DNA from: Rhodovulum visakhapatnamense
GTDB taxonomy: Bacteria; Pseudomonadota; Alphaproteobacteria; Rhodobacterales; Rhodobacteraceae
Reading direction: 5' to 3'
Assembly (NCBI RefSeq): GCF_004365965.1
Contig: NZ_SOEB01000025.1
Location: 1-64,000, forward strand
DNA length: 64,000 nucleotides
Shown here: positions 56,541 through 64,000 of the stretch, piece after piece
Numbering within the stretch: the first letter of the stretch is position 1
How the letters are laid out: each line of letters begins with the position of its first letter
Translations under genes and position numbers: made by a program
Notes under the pieces: model-generated
Database searches by the model: none
The model's input: the letters and a program-made list of their open reading frames with translations, nothing else
What the model was told of the DNA's origin: nothing

Positions 56541-57461
56541 TCAGCGGATCGGCGACAAGAGTTCTTCGGCGGTCACGAGCGGACGCACGCCGTGGCTGTG
56601 ATCCTCTTGGAAGACGTTGCCAACGGCGGCCCATTCGTAAAGCGAATTGATATCGAGCTTGGCGCAGGACGGGCGCACCGACCAGGTCACCTGCAGCGGC
56701 GAACAGGTGGCTTCGGTGTATTTCGGGCCGGTGGTCGAACCGGCGTAGAGGACCGGCGTGCCGGTGCCCTGGGGCAGGGCGCGCGGCTGGTGCAGCCCGT
56801 TCACCTGGGTGCCGCGATAGATGAAGTCCTTGAAGTCGAGCGCATTGTGATCGTTGACCAGAAGGAAGACCTGCGCCTCGACCCGCAGTTGCGGGTTCTG
56901 GCAGGTTTCCGACATGCACGAGCCCAGCCCCTTGCCCGGGGCCACGTCGCACGAGCTGTAGACCCAGTGGACCTCGATGGTGTCGCCCGGCTTCGCGCCG
57001 TGGAAGGCGCCTTGCCCGGCAGCTGGGTCTTTCAGCTCCTGTTCGGTCAGGCTGGCGGTCTCGTTGCACCTGAAGCCGCCATGTTCGCCCGTGCCCGCGC
57101 TGATCGAGAAGCCGGGGCCGGAATGTTCGGCATTGGTATGGGTGTGGATGTTGCAGAGGTTCAGCTCGGAGGCGGGCGGGGCCATGTTGAAGATCCGCCC
57201 GTTGCTGCCGCGGGTCATCGAGATGTCGCGCGGCGCCTGCGGTCCGAAGCCGTGGCAAAGCCCGTCAGCCAGGGCGTGGGTGCCGCGCGCGGCCCCATGA
57301 TGTCCACCCCCATGCCCGTCCGCATCCCCATGCGCCGCGGGATCTGCGGCGGCCATCCGGGTGGCGTGAGCGGTGCCGTCGGCCGGAACGGGCGTGGCCA
57401 GGATGCCTCCGGCAATCGCAAGGGCGGTCGCGGCAAGAAGGGTGGGCAGGAGATTCGACAT
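56541..57461 (-). CDS. Delta-class carbonic anhydrase
   Basis: A 306-residue exported protein. Signal peptide MSNLLPTLLAATALAIAGGILA, then a His/Gly-rich linker (DADGHGGGHHGAARG) and the delta-CA core. The core contains LCHGFGPQAPRDI, NLCNIHTHTNAEHSGPGF (candidate zinc His), EVHWVYSSCD, VFLLVNDHNALDF and VTWSVRPSCAKLDI. Several Cys suggest disulfides in the periplasm. The enzyme hydrates CO2. The class is best known from diatoms, with scattered bacterial members. The start was chosen at the signal peptide. Confidence 0.8.
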   Translation of the reverse strand: MSNLLPTLLAATALAIAGGILATPVPADGTAHATRMAAADPAAHGDADGHGGGHHGAARGTHALADGLCHGFGPQAPRDISMTRGSNGRIFNMAPPASELNLCNIHTHTNAEHSGPGFSISAGTGEHGGFRCNETASLTEQELKDPAAGQGAFHGAKPGDTIEVHWVYSSCDVAPGKGLGSCMSETCQNPQLRVEAQVFLLVNDHNALDFKDFIYRGTQVNGLHQPRALPQGTGTPVLYAGSTTGPKYTEATCSPLQVTWSVRPSCAKLDINSLYEWAAVGNVFQEDHSHGVRPLVTAEELLSPIR

Positions 57462-57855
57462 CTCGGTCCTCTCTGTCGTGCGGATCGGGCGCGGATGCGA
57501 GGTCGCAACCGGGCAAAGCGGCTGGCTGTGGCCCGCCCGGTCGCCAGAGGGCAGGCAGGTGTCGGTCGGGCCGGTTTTCGCCGGCTCGGCGGGCATTTCC
57601 CGGGCGGCGTCGCGCGCGGACGCGACGCTTTCAGACCTGCCGTCAAAACGCGGCTCCCGCGGGGCCGGTCATGGGCGGCCTTCGGGAAATTTCTGGACGT
57701 GCTTGGGCGCCTGTCCGCGCGAATGGGGCGGAACCTTGGCGACGGCGCGGGCCGATGTCGCGGACGGCGAAGGAAACGGCGCAAACCGCGCGGCCCTTGG
57801 CGCGGCATCGGCGCTAGAACCGGGAAAGGCTGGACCAGATCGACGGGAGACGTGC
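57462..57855. other. Divergent intergenic region, carbonic anhydrase / MttB-like
   Basis: 394 bp between two diverging genes, GC-rich, no credible gene. It holds a perfect 8-bp inverted repeat GCGTCGCG / CGCGACGC at 57607-57628, similar to the palindrome at 170-185. Promoters for both genes must lie here, but none stands out. Confidence 0.5.
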
Positions 57856-59406
57856 ATGTCCGAGGCTGAGGGGAACGCAGGGCGCCGCGCCCGGGGGGGC
57901 GGCGGCGCCGCGCGCCGGGCCGCGCGCACCAATGCGGGCATCGAGACCGCGCGCTTCATCACCCGCAACATTCCCGATTTCGAGATCCTGAACGCCGAGG
58001 CGCTGGAACTGATCGAGGCCAATGCGGAAACCGTGCTGGCCGAGATCGGGGTCAATTTCGTCGACAACCCGGGCGCGCTGGCGCGCTGGCGCGAGGCGGG
58101 CGCCGAGATCGAGGGCGAACGGGTCCGCATCCCGCGGGGCCTCGCGCGCAAGCTTTGCGCGACCGCGCCCGCCCGCTTTGTCCAGCATGCCCGCAACCCC
58201 GAGCGCAATGTCGAGATCGGCGGGCGCAACCTGGTGCTGGCACCGGTCTACGGACCGCCCTTCGTGCGCGATATCGACGGCGGCCGGCGCTATGCGACGA
58301 TGGAGGATTTCCGCCGCTTCGTGCAGCTGGGCCAGATGTCGAAATGGATGCACCATTCGGGCGGCACCGTCTGCGAACCGACCGACGTGCCGGTGAACAA
58401 GCGCCATCTCGACATGATCCATGCCCACATGACCCTGTCCGACAAGCCGTTCATGGGCTCGGTCACCGAACCCTCGCGGGCGCGGGATTCGGTGGCGATG
58501 TGCGAATTGCTGTTCGGCAAGGACGTCGTGGCCGAGAACACGGTGATGACCTCGCTCATCAACATCAACTCGCCGCTGACCTTCGATGCGACGATGATGG
58601 GCGCGCTCGAGGTCTATGCCGCGGCCAATCAGGCCTGCATCGTCTCGCCCTTCATCGTGGGCGGCGCGATGGCGCCGGTGACGGTGGCGGGAACGCTGAC
58701 CCAGGTGCTGGCCGAGGTTCTGGCGGGCGTGGCCTATTCGCAGCTCGTGCGGCCCGGCGCGCCGGTGATCTTCGGGGCCTTCGTTACCTCGATCGACATG
58801 AATTCGGGGGCCCCCACCTTCGGCACGCCCGAGGCCAGCCAGATCCTTTACGGCGCGGGCCAGCTTGCGCGGCGCCTGGGGCTGCCGTTCCGGTCGGGGG
58901 GCGCGCTTTGCGGGTCCAAGCTGCCAGACGCGCAGGCCGCCTACGAAACCGCCGCCACGCTGAACGCGGCGCTCTTGGGCGGGGTCAACTTCATGCTGCA
59001 CGCGGCGGGCTGGCTGGAAGGCGGGCTGGTCGCGAGCTATGAGAAATACGTGATGGATGCCGACCAGCTTGGCGCGCTGCACCGGATGGCGGCGGGCATT
59101 GCCACCGACCCGGCGGCGCAGGCGATGGACGCGCTGCGCGAGGTGGGCCCTGGCGGGCACTTCCTTGGCTGCGCCCATACCCAGGCGCATTTTCGCGACG
59201 CGTTCTGGCGCACCGACCTTCTGGACTACAAGCCCTTCGAGACCTGGGACGAGGAAGGCGCGCGCGACACGGCCACGCTTGCGGCCGACCGGGTCACCCG
59301 GCTTCTGGCGCGCTACGAGGCGCCACCGCTCGATCCGGCGCGACGCGAGGCGGTCGAGGATTACGTGGCCCGGCGCAAGGCGGACATGCCAGACGCCTTC
59401 GTCTGA
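57856..59406 (+). CDS. Trimethylamine methyltransferase (MttB) family protein, non-pyrrolysine
   Basis: A 516-residue corrinoid-dependent methyltransferase-type protein. Family segments include LIEANAETVLAEIGVNF near residue 55, YATMEDFRRFVQL, FMGSVTEPSRARDSV, SPFIVGGAMAPVTVAGTL and GGALCGSKLPDAQAAYE. True MttB has an in-frame UAG for pyrrolysine; this frame has none, so it belongs with MtgB-like or uncharacterised members that may act on glycine betaine or other quaternary amines. No corrinoid protein gene is adjacent. GGGAG precedes the ATG. Confidence 0.85.
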   Translation: MSEAEGNAGRRARGGGGAARRAARTNAGIETARFITRNIPDFEILNAEALELIEANAETVLAEIGVNFVDNPGALARWREAGAEIEGERVRIPRGLARKLCATAPARFVQHARNPERNVEIGGRNLVLAPVYGPPFVRDIDGGRRYATMEDFRRFVQLGQMSKWMHHSGGTVCEPTDVPVNKRHLDMIHAHMTLSDKPFMGSVTEPSRARDSVAMCELLFGKDVVAENTVMTSLININSPLTFDATMMGALEVYAAANQACIVSPFIVGGAMAPVTVAGTLTQVLAEVLAGVAYSQLVRPGAPVIFGAFVTSIDMNSGAPTFGTPEASQILYGAGQLARRLGLPFRSGGALCGSKLPDAQAAYETAATLNAALLGGVNFMLHAAGWLEGGLVASYEKYVMDADQLGALHRMAAGIATDPAAQAMDALREVGPGGHFLGCAHTQAHFRDAFWRTDLLDYKPFETWDEEGARDTATLAADRVTRLLARYEAPPLDPARREAVEDYVARRKADMPDAFV

Positions 59407-59422
59407 CCGGAGACCTGCCCCG

Positions 59423-59461
59423 GTGAGGGGCGGCTCGGCCCTGGCCGGGCCCGCCCCTCAC
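59423..59461. terminator. Bidirectional hairpin between converging genes
   Basis: GTGAGGGGCGG (59423-59433) pairs perfectly with CCGCCCCTCAC (59451-59461). The right arm overlaps the stop of the DUF6477 gene. It is placed to end transcripts from both sides; the flanking T content is low. Confidence 0.5.
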
Positions 59462-59760
59462 TCTGTCGTCCGCTGGCTTTCGAAATCGCAGATCAGCCGG
59501 GCTTCGGCCATCAGGGCGATCAGCAGCTCGATATGCCGCGCGGTCGAGTACCCGGCGTCTCCCGACTGCCGGATGGCTTCCATTCGTTGTTCCTGATCGA
59601 TCAGCCAGGCCAGCACCGTCTGGGCGTTGTCCGGCAGCCGCCCCTGCATGAGCCGCGCGAGGTCGCGTTCGCGGCGATAATCGCCAAGGCCGAACCTGGC
59701 CGCACGGACCAGCAGGCGAGGGCGGCGCAGCGTGGCGAGCGTGGCGGGAAGCATGTTCAT
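59458..59760 (-). CDS. DUF6477 family small protein
   Basis: A 100-residue protein with the DUF6477 pattern TLRRPRLLVRAARFGLGDYRRERDLARLM and then an alpha-helical C-terminal half (LLIALMAEARLICDFES). The family is found mainly in Rhodobacteraceae. GGAGA lies nine bases ahead of the ATG at 59760. It diverges from the GafA-like gene; as I recall, small genes beside gafA in R. capsulatus also affect GTA production, but I cannot confirm that this is the same gene. Confidence 0.75.
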   Translation of the reverse strand: MNMLPATLATLRRPRLLVRAARFGLGDYRRERDLARLMQGRLPDNAQTVLAWLIDQEQRMEAIRQSGDAGYSTARHIELLIALMAEARLICDFESQRTTE

Positions 59761-59840
59761 GGCGCGATCTCCGAGTGATGACAGGAGGCATCCTCGCACA
59801 ACCTGAGCGGGTGTTGCGCATCCGGCATTTTGGGCGCGCG

Positions 59841-59849
59841 TTATCCACA
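59841..59849 (+). promoter_or_regulatory. Perfect DnaA box
   Basis: TTATCCACA, exactly the DnaA consensus, in the AT-rich region between the DUF6477 and GafA-like genes. A weaker copy on the other strand (TGTGGATTT, 7 of 9) lies at 59883-59891. Confidence 0.55.
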
Positions 59850-59895
59850 GAAATTTTTATGATTTGGAAACAAGAATGAACGTGTGGATTTATTC

Positions 59896-59911
59896 TTAAC
59901 CAAACGGTAAC
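59896..59911. promoter_or_regulatory. Probable CtrA-binding site
   Basis: TTAA-N7-GTAAC, close to the CtrA consensus TTAA-N7-TTAA(C), 82 bp upstream of the GafA-like start codon and in the divergent intergenic region. CtrA is known to control gafA in R. capsulatus. Confidence 0.6.
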
Positions 59912-59992
59912 CAAAACAACCTTGGATTGTATTGTGCGGTCGCCTGGTGCTCCATGGGACCGCCTCTCCAAAAAGCTCAAGAGAGGTTTGTT

Positions 59993-61087
59993 GTGGGAAC
60001 GCAGTGCCCAAATCAGTCCGCTCCGGCCTGGCTCCCGCAGGCGGCGCGGCTATATCTGGCGCATACCGAGGCAGGCGTTTCATTGCGCGAACTAGCCCGG
60101 ATCGAGGGGTGCCATCCCTCGACGGTCATGCGTCAGGTGCGCCGGGTCGAAACCCGGCGGGACGACCCCCTCATCGACGACGCGCTGAACCGGCTTGGCG
60201 GCCAGTCCGATGCGTCCGCCCCCCAGAAGGAGAGCCCCCATATGTCTCCGACAACGCGCCCGCGGCCCCCGGCAGCGGACGAGTCCACGATCGACCGCGA
60301 GGCTCTGCGCCTGCTGCGGCGCCTGAACGAACCCGGTGCCTTCATGGCGGTCGCCCGCGACATGGAGAAGGCTGCCATTCTGCGCGAAAGCGCCGATGGC
60401 CAGACCACCCGGACCGCCGTGGTGGATCGCTCGGTTGCCGAGGCCTTCGCCCTGAAGGACTGGATCACCTGCCGCAACCGTGGCCGGGTAACGATCTACG
60501 ACATCAGCACCGCCGGGCGCGCCGCGTTCAAGCGGCTGCAGGCCGAAAAGATCGAGCGGCGCGAAGGCTTCGGCGAGGCGCCGACACCCTTTGCCGCCCA
60601 GCATCGCGACTGGGAGGTGCAGAAGAACGCCCGCGCCGAGCGGATCCGTTTCAACCGCGCCGAGTCGCCGCTGGCCATTCTGGCACGGCGAAAGGAGAAG
60701 GACGGCCACCCGTTCCTGAGCCACGACCTGGTGGCGGCAGGCGAACGGCTGCGCGAGGATTTCGAGGTAGCGCAGCTGGGGCCGCGGGTGGCCCAGAACT
60801 GGGACCGGTTCCTCACCGGGGGCGATCGCGGGACGTTCTTCGGCGCGGATGGAGCATCCGGAGGCTCGGCCGCGGCCCGGGACCGCGTGGCCGCGGCGCT
60901 GCGCGAGCTGGGTCCGGGGCTTGGCGACGTGGCGCTGCGCTGCTGCTGCTTTCTCGAAGGGCTGGAGCAGGCCGAGCAGCGCATGGGCTGGTCGGCGCGC
61001 TCGGGCAAGATCGTGCTGCGGATCGCTCTGCAACGCCTGAAACGGCACTACGACACGCTGGGCGACCGGTCGGGCTTGATCGGCTAG
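59993..61087 (+). CDS. gafA: GafA-like regulator (HTH plus DUF6456), probable GTA activator
   Basis: A 364-residue protein with two parts. The N-terminal HTH region reads PQAARLYLAHTEAGVSLRELARIEGCHPSTVMRQVRRVETRRDDPLIDDAL. The C-terminal DUF6456 region (about 205-364) includes PLAILARRKEKDGHPFLSHDLVAAGERL, AQNWDRFLTG, LRCCCFLEGLEQAEQRMGW and KIVLRIALQRLKRHY. This matches my memory of GafA, which binds the GTA promoter in R. capsulatus; Caulobacter has the halves as GafY and GafZ. The GTG start has GAGAGG six bases upstream. A DnaA box and CtrA site precede it. Confidence 0.75.
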   Translation: MGTQCPNQSAPAWLPQAARLYLAHTEAGVSLRELARIEGCHPSTVMRQVRRVETRRDDPLIDDALNRLGGQSDASAPQKESPHMSPTTRPRPPAADESTIDREALRLLRRLNEPGAFMAVARDMEKAAILRESADGQTTRTAVVDRSVAEAFALKDWITCRNRGRVTIYDISTAGRAAFKRLQAEKIERREGFGEAPTPFAAQHRDWEVQKNARAERIRFNRAESPLAILARRKEKDGHPFLSHDLVAAGERLREDFEVAQLGPRVAQNWDRFLTGGDRGTFFGADGASGGSAAARDRVAAALRELGPGLGDVALRCCCFLEGLEQAEQRMGWSARSGKIVLRIALQRLKRHYDTLGDRSGLIG

Positions 61088-61252
61088 GCGCAGCCGGCGT
61101 GTGGGGGGGGGCGGGGTGCGAACCGCCCCCCGACGCCGAACCGGCCCATACGGCGGTGGCAAACAGTCCCTCCGCATGGGCCGTCAGGTGCCGCCCGGGG
61201 GCCGCTGGCCCCGGGCGGCGCGCCCGCCCTCACGGCTGTCCGGCTCCGTGCC

Positions 61253-62113
61253 TCAGGGCATCAGCCGCCGGACATAGCCCGGCAACGCGAAAGCCGCCTT
61301 GTGGATCTCGGGCGTGTAATAGTCGGTCTCGATGGCCGCCGCCGCGAACCGCGCCTCGATCTCGGCCAGCGTCGCCCCGCGCCCCGGCCCGTCGGTGCCC
61401 CAGCCGAAGGCCATCGGCCCGCCGGCATAGGTGGGCACCGTCGCCATATAGCAGCCCCAGTCGGCAAAGAGCGCCTTGAAGGCGCGCATCGAATTGGTCA
61501 GTTCCTCGCCCTGCACGAAGGGCACGCCGTTCTGGGTGACCAGAATGCCTCCCTCGGTCAGCGCGCGCTTGGCATGGCCGTAGAAGGTGTCGGTGAAGAG
61601 CACCTCGCCCGGGCCGACCGGGTCGGTGGAATCGACGACGATCACATCGAATTTCTGGTCGGTCTTGCGCATGAAGGCGGCCCCGTCGTCGATCACGAGG
61701 GTCAGCCGCGGGTCGTCGAAGGCGCCCTTGCTGATGCCGGGCAGATAGGTCTTGCAGAATTCGACCACGCCCGCGTCGATCTCGACCATTGTCACGCTCT
61801 CGACCGAAGCATGCCGCATCGCCTCTCGCGCCATGCCGCCATCGCCGCCGCCGATGATCAGCACCCGCCTGGCCGCGCCATGGGCGAGGATCGGCACATG
61901 GGTCAGCATCTCGTGATAGATGAAGTTGTCGGCCTCGGTCACCTGCACCACGCCGTCGAGCGTCATCACCCGCCCGAAGCGCGGGTTTTCGAAGACCCGC
62001 AGCCGCTGGTGGTCGGTCTGGCTGTCATACAGCACCTCGGTTTCCTCCAGCGCCTGGCCATAGCCCTTGTGCAGGCGTTCGAGGGTCCAGCCCGGGATCG
62101 GGGTGTCGGTCAT
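61253..62113 (-). CDS. speE: Spermidine synthase
   Basis: Aminopropyltransferase, 286 residues, making spermidine from putrescine and decarboxylated SAM. The N-terminal GYGQALEETEVLYDSQTDHQ strand is followed by the decarboxylated-SAM site (VLIIGGGDGGMAREAMRH), the catalytic region VVDSTDPVGPGEVLFT, and YMATVPTYAGGPMAFGWGT. AAGGAG precedes the ATG. It lies on the same strand as speD but is separated from it by a regulator and a divergent small gene. Confidence 0.95.
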   Translation of the reverse strand: MTDTPIPGWTLERLHKGYGQALEETEVLYDSQTDHQRLRVFENPRFGRVMTLDGVVQVTEADNFIYHEMLTHVPILAHGAARRVLIIGGGDGGMAREAMRHASVESVTMVEIDAGVVEFCKTYLPGISKGAFDDPRLTLVIDDGAAFMRKTDQKFDVIVVDSTDPVGPGEVLFTDTFYGHAKRALTEGGILVTQNGVPFVQGEELTNSMRAFKALFADWGCYMATVPTYAGGPMAFGWGTDGPGRGATLAEIEARFAAAAIETDYYTPEIHKAAFALPGYVRRLMP

Positions 62114-62159
62114 CGCGTCGCTCCTTGAGATCTGTCGGATGGGGACCCGGCCGCGCGGG

Positions 62160-62840
62160 TCAGGTCGGAAAGGCCTCGGCCAGGGCCTGCGCGCCCGCCG
62201 GGGTCAGATGAAGATGGCGCCCCCGGGCCGGACGGCGCAGCCAGTCGGCCTCGAGACAGCGGGTCAGAAGCGCCGCGCCCAGCGCGCCCGCGAGATGCGA
62301 GCGTCGCTCGCTCCAGTCCAGACAGGCACGGCAGAGCGGGCGCCGCCCGGGTCCGGTCCGGGGCAGGGGGATGCCGAGCCCGGCGAAGAAGGCCGCGCCC
62401 CGGTCGGTCGGGGCCACGTCCTCGCGCGTGACGGTCAGATACCCGCGCGCCGCGAGGCTGTCGAAGATCGCGACCGCGCGGGCGCCCGCCATATGGTCGT
62501 AACAGACCCGGATTTCGCGGAGGGCTGCATCGCGCGGGCCGGGGCGGCTGCGCAGATGGCCCTTGGCGGCGGCAAGCCCGCTCAGCGTCTCGAGTGCGCT
62601 TGCGACCTCGTCTCCGGCCAGCGCGAAATAGCGGTGACGGCCCTGCTTGTGCGGCCAGATCAGCCCGGCCTCGGTCAGCTGCGCCAGATGCCCCGAGGCG
62701 GTAGCAGGCGCGATCCCGGCCTCGCAGGCCAGTTCGCCCGCGCTCGGCGCCCGGCCCGACAAAAGCGCCGTCAGGATCGACGCGCGGGCCGGGTCGCCGA
62801 TCAGCGCGGCAATGCGGGAAATGTCGGGACCGTCCTTCAT
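62160..62840 (-). CDS. ArsR-type winged-helix regulator
   Basis: A 226-residue regulator. The N-terminal ArsR/SmtB HTH reads IAALIGDPARASILTALLSG, ELACEAGIAPATASGHLAQLTEAGLIW, GRHRYFALA. The C-terminal half is an extra domain with CRACLDWSERRSHLAGALGAALL, whose two Cys may bind metal or sense redox; the standard ArsR metal-site Cys pattern is not seen. It diverges from a DUF1127 gene across 120 bp, so it may control that gene or itself. Confidence 0.85.
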   Translation of the reverse strand: MKDGPDISRIAALIGDPARASILTALLSGRAPSAGELACEAGIAPATASGHLAQLTEAGLIWPHKQGRHRYFALAGDEVASALETLSGLAAAKGHLRSRPGPRDAALREIRVCYDHMAGARAVAIFDSLAARGYLTVTREDVAPTDRGAAFFAGLGIPLPRTGPGRRPLCRACLDWSERRSHLAGALGAALLTRCLEADWLRRPARGRHLHLTPAGAQALAEAFPT

Positions 62841-62960
62841 GGGGCCAGCCTTCCGGGGCTCGTCATCGGGGTCAAGTCGAAACCCTTCGGTCGGGGCCGA
62901 AACACCGGGGCGCGCAATGCGGGCAGGATCGGCCCCGGTGCACATCCCTGGGAGACCGCC

Positions 62961-63158
62961 ATGACCGTCCGCCAAACCGTCCTGTTCCCGATCCGCAGGG
63001 CCAGCACCGGGCCGCTTGCGCGGCTTTTCGCGCGCTGGCTCAGAAACCATCGCACCCGGGCGGATCTGGCCCGGCTGGCACCGCCCCTGTTGCAGGATAT
63101 CGGCATCGACGCCAAGACGGCGCGCCGCGAGGCGGCGCGACCGTTCTGGCGCGGCTGA
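62961..63158 (+). CDS. DUF1127 family small protein
   Basis: A 65-residue basic protein with the DUF1127 core (RWLRNHRTRADLARLAPPLLQDIGIDAKTARREAARPFW). Arg-rich DUF1127 proteins have been linked to RNA binding and phosphate or sRNA-related metabolism in alphaproteobacteria. GGGAG precedes the ATG. Convergent with speD and divergent from the ArsR-type regulator. Confidence 0.85.
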   Translation: MTVRQTVLFPIRRASTGPLARLFARWLRNHRTRADLARLAPPLLQDIGIDAKTARREAARPFWRG

Positions 63159-63175
63159 CCGGCGATGCGTCCGTG

Positions 63176-63682
63176 TCAGGCCGCGACGCGCGCGGCCACC
63201 ACGTCCTCGCCGCGCAGCAGCTCCTTGACCCGGATATCGCCCGCGTCGAAGGCCGCACGCAGCACCTCGACCGCCCGCCACGGCTCGGCATCGCCGCACA
63301 TGAAGACGTCGAAGGCGCCATAGCCGATCTCGGGCCAGGTGTGCACCGAGATATGGCTTTCGGCCAGCACGGCCACCCCGCTCACGCCCTGGGGGCTGAA
63401 CTTGTGGGTGTGGATGTGCAGAAGCGTCGCGCCGCATTCGTCGACGCAGTCGCGGAACGCCTTCTGGATCCGGGCCTCGTCGTCGAGCCCCTCGCCGTCG
63501 ACCACCTCGATGATGAGATGGGTTCCGGCGAAGATCCGGCCGTCACGGCGTATGAAATGATCGTCACGCGCGTCGTCAAAGACGTCGCGAGTGGCGTTGA
63601 CGGCCGCATGGCCGCGGTGATCTTCCGCATGGGCGCCTGTCTCCAGACCGATCCCCAGTCGGAAGAGGTTGGCGTCAGTCAT
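63176..63682 (-). CDS. speD: S-adenosylmethionine decarboxylase proenzyme
   Basis: A 168-residue pyruvoyl enzyme supplying decarboxylated SAM to SpeE. Self-cleavage would occur before the Ser in VLAESHISVHTWPE, giving the pyruvoyl group; the conserved Cys (FDVFMCGDAEPW) and His-rich LLHIHTHKFSPQG are present. It is a bacterial SpeD of the short (type 1b-like) form with an extended N-terminus. AAGGGG precedes the ATG. Confidence 0.92.
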   Translation of the reverse strand: MTDANLFRLGIGLETGAHAEDHRGHAAVNATRDVFDDARDDHFIRRDGRIFAGTHLIIEVVDGEGLDDEARIQKAFRDCVDECGATLLHIHTHKFSPQGVSGVAVLAESHISVHTWPEIGYGAFDVFMCGDAEPWRAVEVLRAAFDAGDIRVKELLRGEDVVAARVAA

Positions 63683-64000
63683 GGCGCGCCCCTTCTTACC
63701 AGCAGATTGAATCCAGCCGGTCCCTTAGCGCCCCCCCGGGAAGATCCGAAGTTGGGATCGGGTCCGATCGTCCGGCTCACCTAGGGAAGGTTTCGGATTC
63801 GATCAATAGAAAACTCGCGAAAAGGCCCAGAAAGTGCCCCATGTCGCACCAAAACCTGCCGCGTTGCGGCGCGCCTCGTTCGGTGACGTCGCGTGATCGC
63901 GCGCTTTCGGCGAGGTCCGGAATGCGGTTCTTGCCGTGTCGAGCTGGAACAATTAAAAGCCTATCCATTGGGGGCCGTGCCGGTGGGGGCCGCTGCGGAG
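63683..64000. other. Intergenic region to the window edge
   Basis: About 320 bp upstream of speD. It is less GC-rich than average in the middle (63780-63850). A 63-codon frame on the minus strand at 63777-63968 has no ribosome binding site or recognisable family and is not called. It probably contains the speD promoter. Confidence 0.4.

Noticed and set aside
57856-59406. Pyrrolysine-containing MttB
   Set aside because: There is no in-frame UAG anywhere in the gene, so it is a non-pyrrolysine member of the superfamily.
63777-63968. 63-codon frame on the minus strand upstream of speD
   Set aside because: No ribosome binding site or family features; more likely leader DNA.

Overview
The window looks like the chromosome of a purple non-sulfur or marine alphaproteobacterium of the Rhodobacteraceae (Rhodobacter/Rhodovulum type). 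The support is the very high GC content, the gene order dusB(nifR3)-ntrB-ntrC-ntrY-ntrX-trkA-trkH-hfq-hflX, a fused ispDF, an NtrC without the GAFTGA loop as described for Rhodobacter capsulatus, Rhodobacteraceae-type DUF6477/DUF6456 genes, and sarcosine oxidase genes. No rRNA, tRNA or CRISPR array was seen. The species assignment is inference.

Layout. 1-2.0 kb is a graveyard of insertion sequences: an IS5-type transposase tail and a multiply frameshifted IS481-type transposase, broken further by short palindromic inserts. 2-10.2 kb carries a TauE/SafE exporter and a cell-wall group (AmiC-type amidase, MltB-type lytic transglycosylase, PBP1A), with a subtilisin-like protease gene broken by one in-frame amber codon. 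10.3-14.2 kb holds prfB, a GFA-family gene in a segment bracketed by 17-bp direct repeats, and a leftward ccmI-ruvX-DUF1289 operon with overlapping ends. 14.4-20 kb is the sarcosine oxidase set soxB, a small membrane protein, soxD, soxA, soxG, followed by sodB with a clear terminator. 20.8-26.3 kb has purM-purN, rnd, two small lipoproteins, sufE, hpt and a COQ10/RatA-type gene. 26.3-28.5 kb is a leftward ispDF-pgpA-pncC(cinA) operon.

28.6-40.5 kb is the nitrogen-control and potassium island: dusB-ntrBC, ntrYX, trkAH, hfq-hflX, all rightward. 40.6-48.1 kb has a lysozyme-like exported protein, a penicillin acylase family protein, a beta-hydroxyacid dehydrogenase and a polyamine/opine-type ABC transporter lacking a binding protein. 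48.1-54.9 kb is mostly leftward: metA with an alpha/beta hydrolase and ppk2, an ATP-binding protein, a FadL-type porin, an EamA exporter and an ABM-domain protein. 54.9-59.4 kb has guaA, a delta-class carbonic anhydrase and a trimethylamine methyltransferase (MttB)-like gene without an internal UAG.

59.5-61.1 kb is the most interesting locus. A DUF6477 gene and a gene resembling GafA, the direct activator of gene transfer agent (GTA) production, diverge from an AT-rich region holding a perfect DnaA box and a near-consensus CtrA site. The window ends with speE and speD separated by an ArsR-type regulator and a divergent DUF1127 gene.

Common themes are methylated-amine and one-carbon metabolism (soxBDAG, MttB-like, GFA), polyamines (speD, speE, Pot-like transporter), nitrogen and redox signalling (NtrBC/NtrYX), and cell-wall remodelling. 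Family assignments come from recognising motifs and family sequences by eye; no database search was run.
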